A stretch of 15,173 bases of DNA, taken from assembly GCA_023390775.1 (NCBI GenBank), contig JAEWCF010000081.1:1-15173 (forward strand). Direction: 5' to 3'. Source of the DNA: Bacteroidota bacterium (GTDB lineage: Bacteria; Bacteroidota; Bacteroidia; Flavobacteriales; Flavobacteriaceae). Position numbers and translations under genes: made by a program. The notes under the pieces are model-generated. The model was given only the letters and a program-made list of their open reading frames with translations, was not told the origin of the DNA and made no database searches. Positions 1 through 7,632 of this stretch are shown here, in pieces (within the stretch, counting starts at the first letter, position 1; every line of letters starts with the position of its first letter).

Positions 1-236
1 TCATGCCCAACCGAGATGATTTCGGCTCCGGGTGCCATCGCAGCAACCGCCCCGGGATCGGCCACAGAACCTTCATAAATCAGCGTCGGTATGTTGTATC
101 CGCCCGCAACGGCCAATGAAATCTCGCGCTTCCCCTCGATCAGGAATTGTCTATCCGAGCGCCGCGACCGCGATTTTTCCAGCAGTTGAACCCAATGCTT
201 TACGAGCGGGTTCTGCAAACTCTCAATGTGTTTCAC
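1..236 (-). CDS. SpoU/TrmH-family RNA 2'-O-methyltransferase, 5' part only
   Basis: This is the first 78 codons of a minus-strand gene that runs off the left edge. Reading from a GTG at 236 gives VKHIESLQNPLVKHW, then LLEKSRSRRSDRQFLIEGKREI. This matches the N-terminal substrate-binding domain of SpoU/TrmH methyltransferases: an S-x-x-N-P-x-(I/V)-K start, a basic R-rich stretch, then F-L-I-E-G-x-R-E. The family transfers a methyl group from S-adenosylmethionine to a ribose 2'-OH in rRNA or tRNA. The knotted catalytic domain lies outside the window, so the target RNA cannot be named. GTG is preferred because the homology starts within a few residues of it and a TAnnTTTG promoter box ends 4 nt upstream. 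The gene lies 15 bp downstream of the CHU_C gene stop on the same strand, but the box suggests its own transcript. Confidence 0.82.
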   Translation of the reverse strand, partial: MKHIESLQNPLVKHWVQLLEKSRSRRSDRQFLIEGKREISLAVAGGYNIPTLIYEGSVADPGAVAAMAPGAEIISVGH

Positions 237-240
237 GGCG

Positions 241-248
241 CAAATATA
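241..248 (-). promoter_or_regulatory. -7 promoter box of the RNA methyltransferase gene
   Basis: Read on the minus strand this is TATATTTG, a perfect match to the Bacteroidota -7 consensus TAnnTTTG. Only CGCC separates it from the GTG start codon, so the transcription start should fall at or next to the start codon, implying a leaderless or near-leaderless mRNA. It sits in the 15-bp gap after the preceding gene's stop. No clear -33 TTG was found. Confidence 0.65.
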
Positions 249-251
249 CGG

Positions 252-2054
252 TTAGTGGTTGAGGTAGAGAAAGCCGGTGTAGGGTTCGGGGTAGCCGGGG
301 TCGTTCAAATCGAGGACATAGAAATAGGTTCCGTCCGGCACCGTTCCCTGGCCAATGGTCGCCGCATGTTGCGATTCGCCCTGCCAATCGGGAGTACCGT
401 TGTTGCCTTGCCAGAGCAGCATTCCCCATCGGTTATAGATCTCGAGCCGGAAATCGAGAAAAATGTCGCGCAGGCCCTCAATGAAAAATGAGTCGTTCAC
501 GCCATCGTCATTCACCGAAACGTAATTGTAAATAACGGGCGGGCAATTCCGAACGAGCAACTCGAGCGGTGCGACCGAAGCACATTGCCCGTCAAATACG
601 CGGATGAATACCGTTCCGGGGGGTTGGGACAAGGAATAATTTTCGAGGTCGGATATTTCAGCCGTGCCGTCCCAGGCATCCTGCTCGGTCGGGTGGATCG
701 AAATCGTATGCGCGGGATTGTTTGCGGCGAGAGCCGGAATTCCCGACAGATCGAAATTTCCGCTCCCCAACCCGAGATTGCATGCATATACTGGGGCCAG
801 TGAGTTGATCGCCGGCGGGATCAGCAGTGAAATCTCAACCGTAAAGACGTTGTTGGTTTCATTGAGTTCGGTGACGTGTCCGTGCTGGGTGCCATCGTCA
901 TCGACAACAAGCATGAGCGTAAAGAAATCGGGGATACCCGCGGGCAACGTGAACGAAATTTCGTCCTGGAAACTACCGCCAATGGGCAGATCCGCCACGG
1001 TCTGGGTCTGTGCGACAAGGACACCGTCGGCATAAAAGGCAAGTGGCGTCCCTGCCGGAAGCATGTCGGTCGCGTTCAGGTTATGCACCGTATATTGGCA
1101 TGTCACAACTCGGGACCCGCAGGCAAGCAGGATTTCGTCGGAAGTAACGGTCGCATCGGGCAACTGGCTGTTGAGCTTGGTCACGACGGTATTGATCATG
1201 ACGAAGTCCTGGCCCGAGGTGAGTTCAATCAGCGCCGAAGTGTCGCCAATCGCAATGTTGTTCTGGATGTTGTAGATGTCCAGGTCCATATTGAACAACT
1301 GGTTGGAACCCGTGATGGAATTGGTCCCGTTGAAGGCATTGTTCCAGGGATTGAGCGGCGGGTTTTCGATAAGGTTCCCGTTGACCTTCAGGGTTTCGTC
1401 CACGCTGATATTGCTGTCGCCTTCCCACGCGATGAACCCGATCCGCGCACCCTCGTTGTCGATCACGTTGAGTGCGGGCAGGCTGATGCCAAGGTCGTTT
1501 TGGAACTGCGAAACGTACTGCAGGCCGTCATAAACATTGAGCTGGTTAAGCGGAAACGCATCGTTCCGATAAATAATTAGAATCGCCCAGCCGGCAAAAT
1601 TGGTCCTGTTGGGGCAGTATTGCTCGATGACCGGGTTGATATCCAGTTCCGATAGCGTATAGGCCCCATTTCCGGTCGCGACCACGAAGTCGGTGATGTC
1701 GGCAAACGCAGCAAAAAACGGAAGCGTTACCGTCGGGGTGACCTGATCCACACTGAAGGTGCGCTGGGGAATGATATCGGTGCCGTTGAGCTTTACGTCA
1801 AAATCGCCCTCACCCGAGCCCGCCCAGTAGAGATAGGCTTTCTCGAGCACATTGGGGGCCTCGATGGAAAGCGCGGCAGAGGAACTGGTATTGGCGACGC
1901 AGGGCGCGAAAAGCGTCCCGTTCTCGATCGGGTTCATCGTATTGCCGATGAAAGTGAAATCATACCGCCCGTTGAATTGCTGGTACAGCGAGACATCCTG
2001 CGCGGCGCAAAGGCAACATGAGAGCAAAATCGCAATAAGGTAAAGCTGCTTCAT
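252..2054 (-). CDS. Secreted protein with CHU_C / gliding-motility-associated C-terminal domain (type IX secretion cargo)
   Basis: A 600-aa protein predicted to cross the inner membrane by Sec and the outer membrane by the type IX secretion system. Residues 1-19 (MKQLYLIAILL...CAAQ) are a short signal peptide. The region to about residue 320 is a beta-rich module resembling those of other flavobacterial surface proteins (YLYWAGSG, then NVYDGLQ). It is followed by a CARDB-like Ig segment (LNETNNVFTVEIS near residues 400-412). The last ~96 residues (VSVNDDGVNDSFFIEGL, LEIYNRWG, PDGTYFYVLDL) are the CHU_C sorting domain. The ATG at 2054 is preferred to one ten codons upstream because it places the basic-hydrophobic signal peptide at the N terminus. 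LLSC at residues 10-13 is a weak lipobox, so a lipoprotein is possible but less likely. The exact role is unknown; adhesion or motility is usual for the class. Confidence 0.9.
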   Translation of the reverse strand: MKQLYLIAILLSCCLCAAQDVSLYQQFNGRYDFTFIGNTMNPIENGTLFAPCVANTSSSAALSIEAPNVLEKAYLYWAGSGEGDFDVKLNGTDIIPQRTFSVDQVTPTVTLPFFAAFADITDFVVATGNGAYTLSELDINPVIEQYCPNRTNFAGWAILIIYRNDAFPLNQLNVYDGLQYVSQFQNDLGISLPALNVIDNEGARIGFIAWEGDSNISVDETLKVNGNLIENPPLNPWNNAFNGTNSITGSNQLFNMDLDIYNIQNNIAIGDTSALIELTSGQDFVMINTVVTKLNSQLPDATVTSDEILLACGSRVVTCQYTVHNLNATDMLPAGTPLAFYADGVLVAQTQTVADLPIGGSFQDEISFTLPAGIPDFFTLMLVVDDDGTQHGHVTELNETNNVFTVEISLLIPPAINSLAPVYACNLGLGSGNFDLSGIPALAANNPAHTISIHPTEQDAWDGTAEISDLENYSLSQPPGTVFIRVFDGQCASVAPLELLVRNCPPVIYNYVSVNDDGVNDSFFIEGLRDIFLDFRLEIYNRWGMLLWQGNNGTPDWQGESQHAATIGQGTVPDGTYFYVLDLNDPGYPEPYTGFLYLNH

Positions 2055-2072
2055 ATCAGGCAAACAGGCGTT

Positions 2073-2080
2073 TAAAGATA
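2073..2080 (-). promoter_or_regulatory. Possible -7 box of the CHU_C-domain gene
   Basis: The minus strand reads TATCTTTA, one mismatch from TAnnTTTG, 18 nt upstream of the ATG at 2054. It is the best match in the 99-bp divergent gap. No convincing -33 element was found. Confidence 0.35.
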
Positions 2081-2087
2081 GCAATAA

Positions 2088-2116
2088 TTTGCAAAGCGCT
2101 TAATTCGCCACCTTTG
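2088..2116 (+). promoter_or_regulatory. Possible -33/-7 promoter of the polysaccharide operon
   Basis: TTTG at 2088-2091, a 17-bp spacer, then CACCTTTG at 2109-2116 (one mismatch to TAnnTTTG). The spacing fits Bacteroidota promoters. It would give a leader of about 30 nt before the TTG start at 2154. A second one-mismatch box, TAATTTTC at 2139-2146, lies closer to the start and is an alternative. Confidence 0.35.
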
Positions 2117-2153
2117 CGCGGGTTTGTAAATTAATCCTTAATTTTCGGGCGAT

Positions 2154-3137
2154 TTGCAAAAAAAACGCACATATCGCGCAACGTTTTATGAGCCCGGGGA
2201 CCTGACGGCCTGGAACGAGCTTGTCGCCGGATCGCGCAACGGCACGTTCCTCTTTGACCGCGGGTTCATGGATTACCACGCACACCGTTTCACCGATGCC
2301 TCGGTTGTGGTCAGGATAGATGGCAAAATGGTGGCCGGGTTGCCTGCCCATCTCGGTGAAAATCGCGTCAGGTCGCATGGCGGGCTAACCTATGGCGGTT
2401 TTTTTTATGCCGATGGTCTTCGGATAGGCGAAGTTTTCGCAGCCTTTGCCGCCGTGCTCGAGCTTTTGCACGAGAGCGGCCACCGGGTTCTGGACCTGAA
2501 GCCCGTCCCTGCCATATATCACAAAATGCCCTCCGATGAAATCCTGCAGGCACTTTTTTATGCCGGTGCAAGGCTCACGGACCGGCAAGCCCTGCTGGTG
2601 GTGGACAACCGCAGCCGGATCGCGGTTCCGAAATCCCGTCGGCAGGCGATAATGCGCGGCGTGCGCAACGGGCTTGAGATCAGGGAAACAGACGACCTTG
2701 CGGCATTTTGGGACCAGATCCTGGTTCCCAACCTGCAGCGCCGCTACCAAACGCTTCCGGTACATTCGCTCGGCGAAATTTCCCTGCTTCGGCAAAGGTT
2801 CCCGCAGCAGATCCGGCAGTTCAACGTTTATGAACAAGGGCGGATCGTCGCCGGTACCACGGTATTTGAAACCGAAATGGCCGCGCATCCCCAGTACGTT
2901 TCGGCCGTTGAGGACCGCAGCCGCAACGGCGCAGTGGATTTCCTGTATGACCACCTGCTCAATGAGGTATTTCCCCATAAACGGTATTTTGATTTCGGGA
3001 CATCGGCATTGGAGGGAAACAAAATGAGCGCGGACCTTGTGTTTTGGAAAGAGCAGTTTGGCGGGCGTGCGATTGTACAGGACCGCTACGAGGTCGACAC
3101 GGCGAATTATCAACCTTTACACGAAATCCTGGTATGA
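2154..3137 (+). CDS. GNAT/FemAB-like acyltransferase of polysaccharide biosynthesis
   Basis: A 327-aa protein resembling the acyl-CoA N-acyltransferase-fold proteins common in Bacteroidota polysaccharide loci. Recognisable segments are SRNGTFLFDRGFMDYHAHRF (residues ~26-45), then SHGGLTYGGFF, a central LDLKPVPAIYHKMP, and the C-terminal HKRYFDFGTSALEGN, which is typical of GNAT/FemAB-like aminosugar-locus proteins. It may acylate the amino sugar made by the aminotransferase encoded next to it; that role is inferred from position, and the acceptor is unknown. The start is set at TTG: an in-frame stop lies at 2139-2141, there is no in-frame ATG before residue 39, and family homology requires the early residues. 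Its TGA overlaps the next gene's ATG (ATGA at 3134-3137), so the two are probably translationally coupled. Confidence 0.75.
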   Translation: MQKKRTYRATFYEPGDLTAWNELVAGSRNGTFLFDRGFMDYHAHRFTDASVVVRIDGKMVAGLPAHLGENRVRSHGGLTYGGFFYADGLRIGEVFAAFAAVLELLHESGHRVLDLKPVPAIYHKMPSDEILQALFYAGARLTDRQALLVVDNRSRIAVPKSRRQAIMRGVRNGLEIRETDDLAAFWDQILVPNLQRRYQTLPVHSLGEISLLRQRFPQQIRQFNVYEQGRIVAGTTVFETEMAAHPQYVSAVEDRSRNGAVDFLYDHLLNEVFPHKRYFDFGTSALEGNKMSADLVFWKEQFGGRAIVQDRYEVDTANYQPLHEILV

Positions 3138-4258
3138 TCAAATTCCTGGACCTGCAAAAAATCAATGCGCCTTTTGCCAAGCAGTACGCCGACGCGCTCG
3201 GCCGCACGCTGGACCGCGGCTGGTTCGTGATGGGCGAGGAGTGCGCACGGTTCGAAAAGGATTTTGCCCGGTATTGCGGGGTACAACACTGTATAGGCGT
3301 GGGCAACGGGCTCGATGCGCTCGTGCTAATTTTCAGGGGTTACCTTGAATTGGGCAAGCTGAATCCGGGCGACCAGGTCATTGTCCCGGCCAATACTTAC
3401 ATTGCCTCGATTTTGGCGATCATACAGGCCGGCCTGGAACCCGTGCTCTGTGAACCTGACGAAGATACCTTTAACCTCTCCGCATCGAAAGCCGCGCAAT
3501 TGCTCTCACCGAAAACCAAGGCGATCCTTGCGGTCCATCTGTACGGCAGGCTCGCCGACATGGCGGCATTATCAAAGCTTGCCCAAAGCCACGGCCTTTT
3601 GCTCATCGAGGACGCGGCGCAGGCCCACGGGACAGAAATCGCGAATGACGAAAGTCGAAAGTCGAATGACGCTAAAATGGCGGGTTCGCTGGGCGATGCG
3701 GCCGGCTTTTCGTTCTATCCGGGCAAGAACCTGGGCGCACTGGGCGACGGCGGAGCGGTGACCACAAACGATCCCCAGCTCGCGCAAACCATCGCGATGC
3801 TCCGCAATTACGGTTCGCGGCAAAAATACTACAACGAACTCGCCGGGGTGAACAGCCGCCTGGACGAAATTCAGGCCGCCTTCCTCAACATTAGGCTTCC
3901 CGAACTGGACGCTGAGAATGCGATCCGGCGGAAGATCGCCCAACGCTACCGGGAGGAAATCAATAATCCGCAGGTCGTTTTGCCGTCGGATGCGGGTTGC
4001 CGGCACGTATACCATCTCTTCGTGATCCGGTGCATTGACCGCGACAGGCTGCGCGAATACCTCTCGGCAAAAGGCGTGGAAACACTGATCCATTATCCTG
4101 TGCCGCCACACAGACAAAAGGCCCTGCGGCAATTTGGCCACCTTGAATTTCCCCTGACCGAACGCATCCATCGCGAAGTCCTGAGCCTGCCTATCAGCCC
4201 CGTGCTCACGCATGACGAAGTATCGGCAGTGATCAAAGCCGTAAATGATTTCAGATGA
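3134..4258 (+). CDS. DegT/DnrJ/EryC1-family PLP-dependent sugar aminotransferase
   Basis: A 374-aa cytosolic enzyme expected to transfer an amino group from glutamate to a nucleotide-linked keto sugar. Fold type I features are visible: NTYIASILAI; VHLYGR; IEDAAQAHG with the cofactor-binding Asp160; FSFYPGKNLGALGDGGA with the Schiff-base Lys198; and NYGSRQKYYNELAGVNSRLDEIQAAF. With fdtA downstream, the likely product is dTDP-3-amino-3,6-dideoxyhexose (FdtB/QdtB-like); this is inference from context. The ATG at 3134 is chosen over an upstream frame extension because MIKFLDLQKIN is the standard family N terminus and it overlaps the preceding TGA. An oddity is that residues 171-179 (NDESRKSND) are encoded by four tandem heptamers of the repeat families found at the right end of the window. 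They lie in the loop before GSLGDAAGFSF, away from Asp160 and Lys198, so the enzyme is probably active. Confidence 0.9.
   Translation: MIKFLDLQKINAPFAKQYADALGRTLDRGWFVMGEECARFEKDFARYCGVQHCIGVGNGLDALVLIFRGYLELGKLNPGDQVIVPANTYIASILAIIQAGLEPVLCEPDEDTFNLSASKAAQLLSPKTKAILAVHLYGRLADMAALSKLAQSHGLLLIEDAAQAHGTEIANDESRKSNDAKMAGSLGDAAGFSFYPGKNLGALGDGGAVTTNDPQLAQTIAMLRNYGSRQKYYNELAGVNSRLDEIQAAFLNIRLPELDAENAIRRKIAQRYREEINNPQVVLPSDAGCRHVYHLFVIRCIDRDRLREYLSAKGVETLIHYPVPPHRQKALRQFGHLEFPLTERIHREVLSLPISPVLTHDEVSAVIKAVNDFR
3643..3670 (+). repeat. Four tandem heptamers inside the aminotransferase gene
   Basis: The tract reads GAATGAC, GAAAGTC, GAAAGTC, GAATGAC with no mismatch or gap. GAATGAC recurs in the repeat block at 14792-14826 and GAAAGTC in the one at 14877-14904 (same phase-shifted unit). 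In frame it encodes residues NDESRKSND. The flanking gene is intact, and the bases on either side look like ordinary coding sequence. Confidence 0.85.
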
Positions 4259-5730
4259 AGGAATCGGCACGATACCGGCAGATCCTTCGGTCCACCAGCG
4301 TCTTTGGCGGCGTGCAGGTATTCAGCATGCTTGTTTCCCTTGTCAGGAGCAAGGCGATCGCGCTTCTCATCGGCCCGGCGGGAATGGGAATCGCGGGATT
4401 GCTCAACACGGCCATAAGCGTGATCAGCAATGCGACGAGCCTCGGGCTTGAGACTAGTGCCGTGCGGCAGATTGCCCAGGTCGATCCAAGGGACCGGGGT
4501 GCGTTGGCCAAGACGGTGTCGGTCCTGCGAAAGATCGTTTGGATCACCGGTGCAGCAGGAGCTTTGGTGGTCGCCGCACTTTCACCGTGGCTCAGTGAAA
4601 TTACTTTCGGGCATGGCGGTCATACGGGGTCTTTTCTCTGGATAGCGGCCACGCTTTTGTTCAGGCAGCTTTCCAACGGCCAATTGGCGGTATTGCAGGG
4701 TTTGCAAAAAATAAAGTTGCTGGCTCGGGCGAACCTGGCGGGAAACCTCGCGGGCCTCTTGATTTCGCTTCCGCTCTATTATTATTGGGGGATCGATGCG
4801 ATCGTTCCGGCCATTGTGGTCTCCTCGGCATCCGCGTTGCTTTTCTCGTGGTATTTTGCCCGAAAAGTGAGCGTGGACCGCGTCCGGATCCCCGCGCGCC
4901 AGGTCTTTCGCGAAGGAAGGGCGATGCTGGTACTGGGAATACTGCTGAGCCTTAGCGCACTTGCCGCATCCACCGTGTCATACATCATCCATCTGTACAT
5001 CAGCCGCACCGGAGGCCTTGTGCATGCTGGATTCTACAGCGCCGGCTTCCTGTTGCTCAATACTTATATGGGCATGGTGTTTTCCTCCATGGGCACGGAT
5101 TACCTTCCGCGCCTGGCCGCTCTTGGTGATGATTTTGCCCAGATACGCGAATCGGTTTCCCGGCAGGCTACCGTTGCCGTTTTGGCCATTACTCCGGTCA
5201 TCGTGCTCTTCGTGGCGCTTTGCAAACCCATCATTAGGATCCTCTTCGCCGAACCGTTCTCCGCCATTGTCCCCATGGTCCTTTTTGGCGTCGCGGGAAT
5301 GCTCTTCAGGGCCGTATCGTGGTCGGTGGGGTATGTCATGCTGGCACGCGGCGATTCCCCCATGTTCATCAGGACCGCATTTTTTTTCAACGCGCTGTTC
5401 CTCGCCCTTCATGTGGCGGGTTACCGGTTTTTTGGGTTGGCGGGTCTGGGTGCGGCCTTTGCCGTGCACTATTTTTTGCACATGGTCATTTTGGCCGTAC
5501 TTGCAAAAAAACGTTATCTGATATACCCGAGCCGTGACTTTCTGCAGACTTTCGGCATTTGCGCGGGATTTTGCGCACTCGCATTTTTGCTTATTTTTAC
5601 CGATGGCACCCTGCGCGAACTGGGCTTTGTGTTCCTCGCGGGTGCCAGCCTGTACTATTCCTTGAGAATGATCAGTGAAAAGGCGGGAATGGGTTTTTGG
5701 GCCAACCGATTCATGAGAAATGGGAAATAA
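4255..5730 (+). CDS. wzx: Wzx-type polysaccharide flippase (MOP superfamily)
   Basis: A 491-aa integral membrane protein with about 12-14 hydrophobic helices spread over its length, the size and layout of MOP/RfbX-type O-antigen translocases. The N terminus (FGGVQVFSMLVSLVRSKAIALLIGPAGMGIAGLLN) is typical: an early helix, an internal LVRSK, and a G-P-x-G-M-G loop. It is expected to flip undecaprenyl-diphosphate-linked oligosaccharide from the cytosolic to the periplasmic face of the inner membrane for later polymerisation or transfer. The start overlaps the preceding stop as ATGA (4255-4258), and its own end overlaps the next gene by 11 bp, so it is the third gene of a coupled operon. Substrate specificity cannot be read from the sequence. 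Confidence 0.88.
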   Translation: MKESARYRQILRSTSVFGGVQVFSMLVSLVRSKAIALLIGPAGMGIAGLLNTAISVISNATSLGLETSAVRQIAQVDPRDRGALAKTVSVLRKIVWITGAAGALVVAALSPWLSEITFGHGGHTGSFLWIAATLLFRQLSNGQLAVLQGLQKIKLLARANLAGNLAGLLISLPLYYYWGIDAIVPAIVVSSASALLFSWYFARKVSVDRVRIPARQVFREGRAMLVLGILLSLSALAASTVSYIIHLYISRTGGLVHAGFYSAGFLLLNTYMGMVFSSMGTDYLPRLAALGDDFAQIRESVSRQATVAVLAITPVIVLFVALCKPIIRILFAEPFSAIVPMVLFGVAGMLFRAVSWSVGYVMLARGDSPMFIRTAFFFNALFLALHVAGYRFFGLAGLGAAFAVHYFLHMVILAVLAKKRYLIYPSRDFLQTFGICAGFCALAFLLIFTDGTLRELGFVFLAGASLYYSLRMISEKAGMGFWANRFMRNGK

Positions 5731-6463
5731 TTGGATAAGGCCCCGGCATTGGTGGGCACGCTTGAAATTTTACACGCGGGTGAACTGGGTCAGGACGCTC
5801 TATTTCAATTTCAGGATGTTTCCGTTCTCCGAAGCCCGGCGGCTGCCCGTCTACTTTTACGGCAGTGTTCGTTTTGGCAGCCTGCAAGGCTCCGTTAAGA
5901 TCGATGCACCGCTTCGGCGGGGAATGATCGGCTTTGGGCAGCCTTATGAAATTTTGGGACGGTCAAGGGGAACCGCCATGCTCCATTTGGAAGGCAGGCT
6001 GGAGTTTGGCGGCGCGGTACAGTTCGGCAAGGATTACTTCGTCTATATCGCAAGTGGCGCAAAATGCCGGATGGGCCACATGTCTTCCCTAGGGCATTCG
6101 GGTAAACTGATCTGCTACGAGGAAATCATTTTCGGGGAATTTGCGAGGATCGGCTTTGAATCGCAGGTCATGGATTCGACCTTCCACCAGATGATCGACA
6201 CGCGGACAATGGAAAAATTGCCGATGACGCGCCCGGTACAAATCGGAAGCTACAATTATTTCGGGAACAGGATATCGGTCATGCCTGCAACCCTTACGCC
6301 GGACCGGTGCACAGTAGCCTCAAACAGTGTCTGCAATAAGGATTACCGACCGTGGGGGAACAACATCCTGATTGGGGGCGTCCCCGCAAAACTGCTCCGG
6401 GAGAACATTTCGCGCGACTGGGAGGGCGAGAGTGCCGATCTCGAGCGCTGGCTGACGGTCTAA
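5720..6463 (+). CDS. Left-handed beta-helix (hexapeptide) acyltransferase
   Basis: A 247-aa protein. The middle and C-terminal part shows irregular hexapeptide periodicity (IIFGEFARIGFES), then VMDSTFHQM with a probable catalytic His, then VQIGSYNYFGNRISVMPA and the family end motif NNILIGGVPAKLL. Such enzymes O- or N-acetylate sugars with acetyl-CoA. Here the target could be the nascent repeat unit, or the amino sugar, since known FdtC/QdtC acetyltransferases share this fold. The N-terminal ~50 residues are basic and aromatic-rich. The start at 5720 overlaps the flippase gene by 11 bp. This is the last gene of the plus-strand operon, and its TAA (6461-6463) overlaps the TAG of the convergent glycosyltransferase gene. 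Confidence 0.82.
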   Translation: MGNNWIRPRHWWARLKFYTRVNWVRTLYFNFRMFPFSEARRLPVYFYGSVRFGSLQGSVKIDAPLRRGMIGFGQPYEILGRSRGTAMLHLEGRLEFGGAVQFGKDYFVYIASGAKCRMGHMSSLGHSGKLICYEEIIFGEFARIGFESQVMDSTFHQMIDTRTMEKLPMTRPVQIGSYNYFGNRISVMPATLTPDRCTVASNSVCNKDYRPWGNNILIGGVPAKLLRENISRDWEGESADLERWLTV

Positions 6464-7596
6464 CGGTTCCAGATTTCAAGGTATTTTTTTGCCGATGCCA
6501 CATAATCGTGCCGGCTCTCGACGAACTGCCTCGCCGCGCGCCCAATCCGGGCGATCTCGTTCGGATTTTGGATGAGTTCCGAGAGTTTGTTGGCAATGTA
6601 ACCGGCGTCGGGAAGCGCATTGACTGCCACGGTTTCCGTAAGGCCGTAATACGATTCGAATTCCTTTTCGGCGCCCGTAAAGACCACTTTGCCCATCGCC
6701 ATTGCCTCGAGCGCATTATAGCCCTGGTCGTAGGCATTGACCTGGTCCAGCACGATGTGCGAACCCGAAAGCACCTTGATGTAATCGCGGTAGGGGAGCG
6801 TGCTTGTTTGGACGATCTCGACGCGGTCGCCGTGTTTTTGCCGGACGATATTCAGAGCCTTTTCAAAATAGGCATTTCCCTTTTTGTGGAAATTCCATCG
6901 GTTCACCCCGTGAAAGATGACAATTTTTCCCGAAACATCCGCCGGTGCATACTGAATCTTCGCAATATTGACCGGATTGGGGACCATGCCCGCATATTTT
7001 TCACGGCCGTCAAGGGCGATATGGTAATCGATATCCGTTGCGATCACCCCGTGCGCCATTTCCACCATTTTGGAATAATGCCTTTTGTACCGAGGCTTCA
7101 GGTGTCGGACCACGTGCCGGTATTCGCCGATGCGCGAAGGATCTGCCCGGTAGGCATCATACAGGGAATACCGGTATTTTCCGGCAAGGACCGCCTCCAT
7201 GAAAGGCGTGTCGGTACCCGAAGCCAACAGGAACAGCCGCCCGTTCTGGCAGGCGAGTTTGTTCAAAAGTCGCGATTCCATCCACAGCGGCGCCAAAATC
7301 GGGGTGTCGCTGACGGCCTGTACGATGTCAAACCCCTTTAGGCGCGGCAACAGCCGGTAAAACCGGATTCCGTGCTCGATGCGGGAAAGGTCGTAGCCCG
7401 TGAGCCGGTATACGAGTTGCCTGAAATAATATGGGAGCCCCCGCCTGAAGAATTTGGCCTCGATGCTGTGGTCCATCGGAAAACCCTTGAAACCGTCCCC
7501 GTTGCCCACGATCACGGCCTCGTGCCCCAGTTTGGCAAGCCCTTCCTTCAGGGTAGTGTGGAGCCTGCTGTATTCGCCGACAAAGAGAATTCTCAT
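6460..7596 (-). CDS. Glycosyltransferase, GT4-like (GT-B fold)
   Basis: A 378-aa protein with an N-terminal Rossmann start (MRILFVGEYSRLHTTLKEGLAKLGHEAVIVG) and a C-terminal donor-binding half. The latter includes KIVIFHGVNRWNFHKKGNAYFEKAL and DQGYNALEAMAMGKVVFTGAE, where Glu297 and its surroundings correspond to the nucleotide-binding E-x7-E region, although the first Glu of the usual pair is not obvious. It probably adds one sugar to the lipid-linked glycan at the inner face of the membrane; donor and linkage are unknown. The start at 7596 is chosen because MRILFVG is the family N terminus and the codons upstream cover the divergent promoter region. It is transcribed alone, divergent from the next GT4 gene and convergent with the acyltransferase gene (4-bp overlap of stop codons). 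Confidence 0.82.
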   Translation of the reverse strand: MRILFVGEYSRLHTTLKEGLAKLGHEAVIVGNGDGFKGFPMDHSIEAKFFRRGLPYYFRQLVYRLTGYDLSRIEHGIRFYRLLPRLKGFDIVQAVSDTPILAPLWMESRLLNKLACQNGRLFLLASGTDTPFMEAVLAGKYRYSLYDAYRADPSRIGEYRHVVRHLKPRYKRHYSKMVEMAHGVIATDIDYHIALDGREKYAGMVPNPVNIAKIQYAPADVSGKIVIFHGVNRWNFHKKGNAYFEKALNIVRQKHGDRVEIVQTSTLPYRDYIKVLSGSHIVLDQVNAYDQGYNALEAMAMGKVVFTGAEKEFESYYGLTETVAVNALPDAGYIANKLSELIQNPNEIARIGRAARQFVESRHDYVASAKKYLEIWNR

Positions 7597-7604
7597 GAAA
7601 CCGC

Positions 7605-7612
7605 TATATTTG
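7605..7612 (+). promoter_or_regulatory. -7 promoter box for the GT4-fdtA pair
   Basis: TATATTTG is a perfect TAnnTTTG match, 20 nt upstream of the ATG at 7633, implying a leader of roughly 10-15 nt. The box overlaps the left arm of the palindrome at 7609-7627. No -33 TTG is evident. Confidence 0.6.
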
Positions 7613-7627
7613 GCTAAAATAGCCAAA
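7609..7627. promoter_or_regulatory. Perfect palindrome in the divergent promoter region
   Basis: TTTGGCTA, three A residues, then TAGCCAAA: two perfect 8-bp arms with a 3-nt centre. It lies in the 36-bp gap between divergent GT4 genes and overlaps the plus-strand -7 box and the candidate minus-strand box. This placement suits an operator for a dimeric regulator. It is also AT-rich and short enough that chance is possible. Confidence 0.45.
7614..7621 (-). promoter_or_regulatory. Possible -7 box of the minus-strand GT4 gene
   Basis: The minus strand reads TATTTTAG, one mismatch from TAnnTTTG, 17 nt upstream of the ATG at 7596. It lies wholly inside the palindrome, so the two divergent promoters would be physically interlocked. 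Confidence 0.3.
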
Positions 7628-7632
7628 GCCCG

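Noticed and set aside
876..1580. 234-aa open frame on the plus strand
   Set aside because: It is antisense to the CHU_C-domain gene, with no recognisable motifs; the opposite frame has a signal peptide and family domains.
2055..2084. Ten-codon N-terminal extension of the CHU_C protein
   Set aside because: It would put ten residues before a clear signal peptide and place the candidate -7 box inside the coding sequence.
4251..4547. 98-aa minus-strand frame near the flippase start
   Set aside because: It is antisense to the flippase gene, whose start is fixed by the ATGA overlap and family N terminus.
6352..7341. 329-aa open frame on the plus strand
   Set aside because: It is antisense to the GT4 gene at 6460-7596 and its start lies inside the acyltransferase gene. 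Its composition looks like a mirrored coding frame in G+C-rich DNA.
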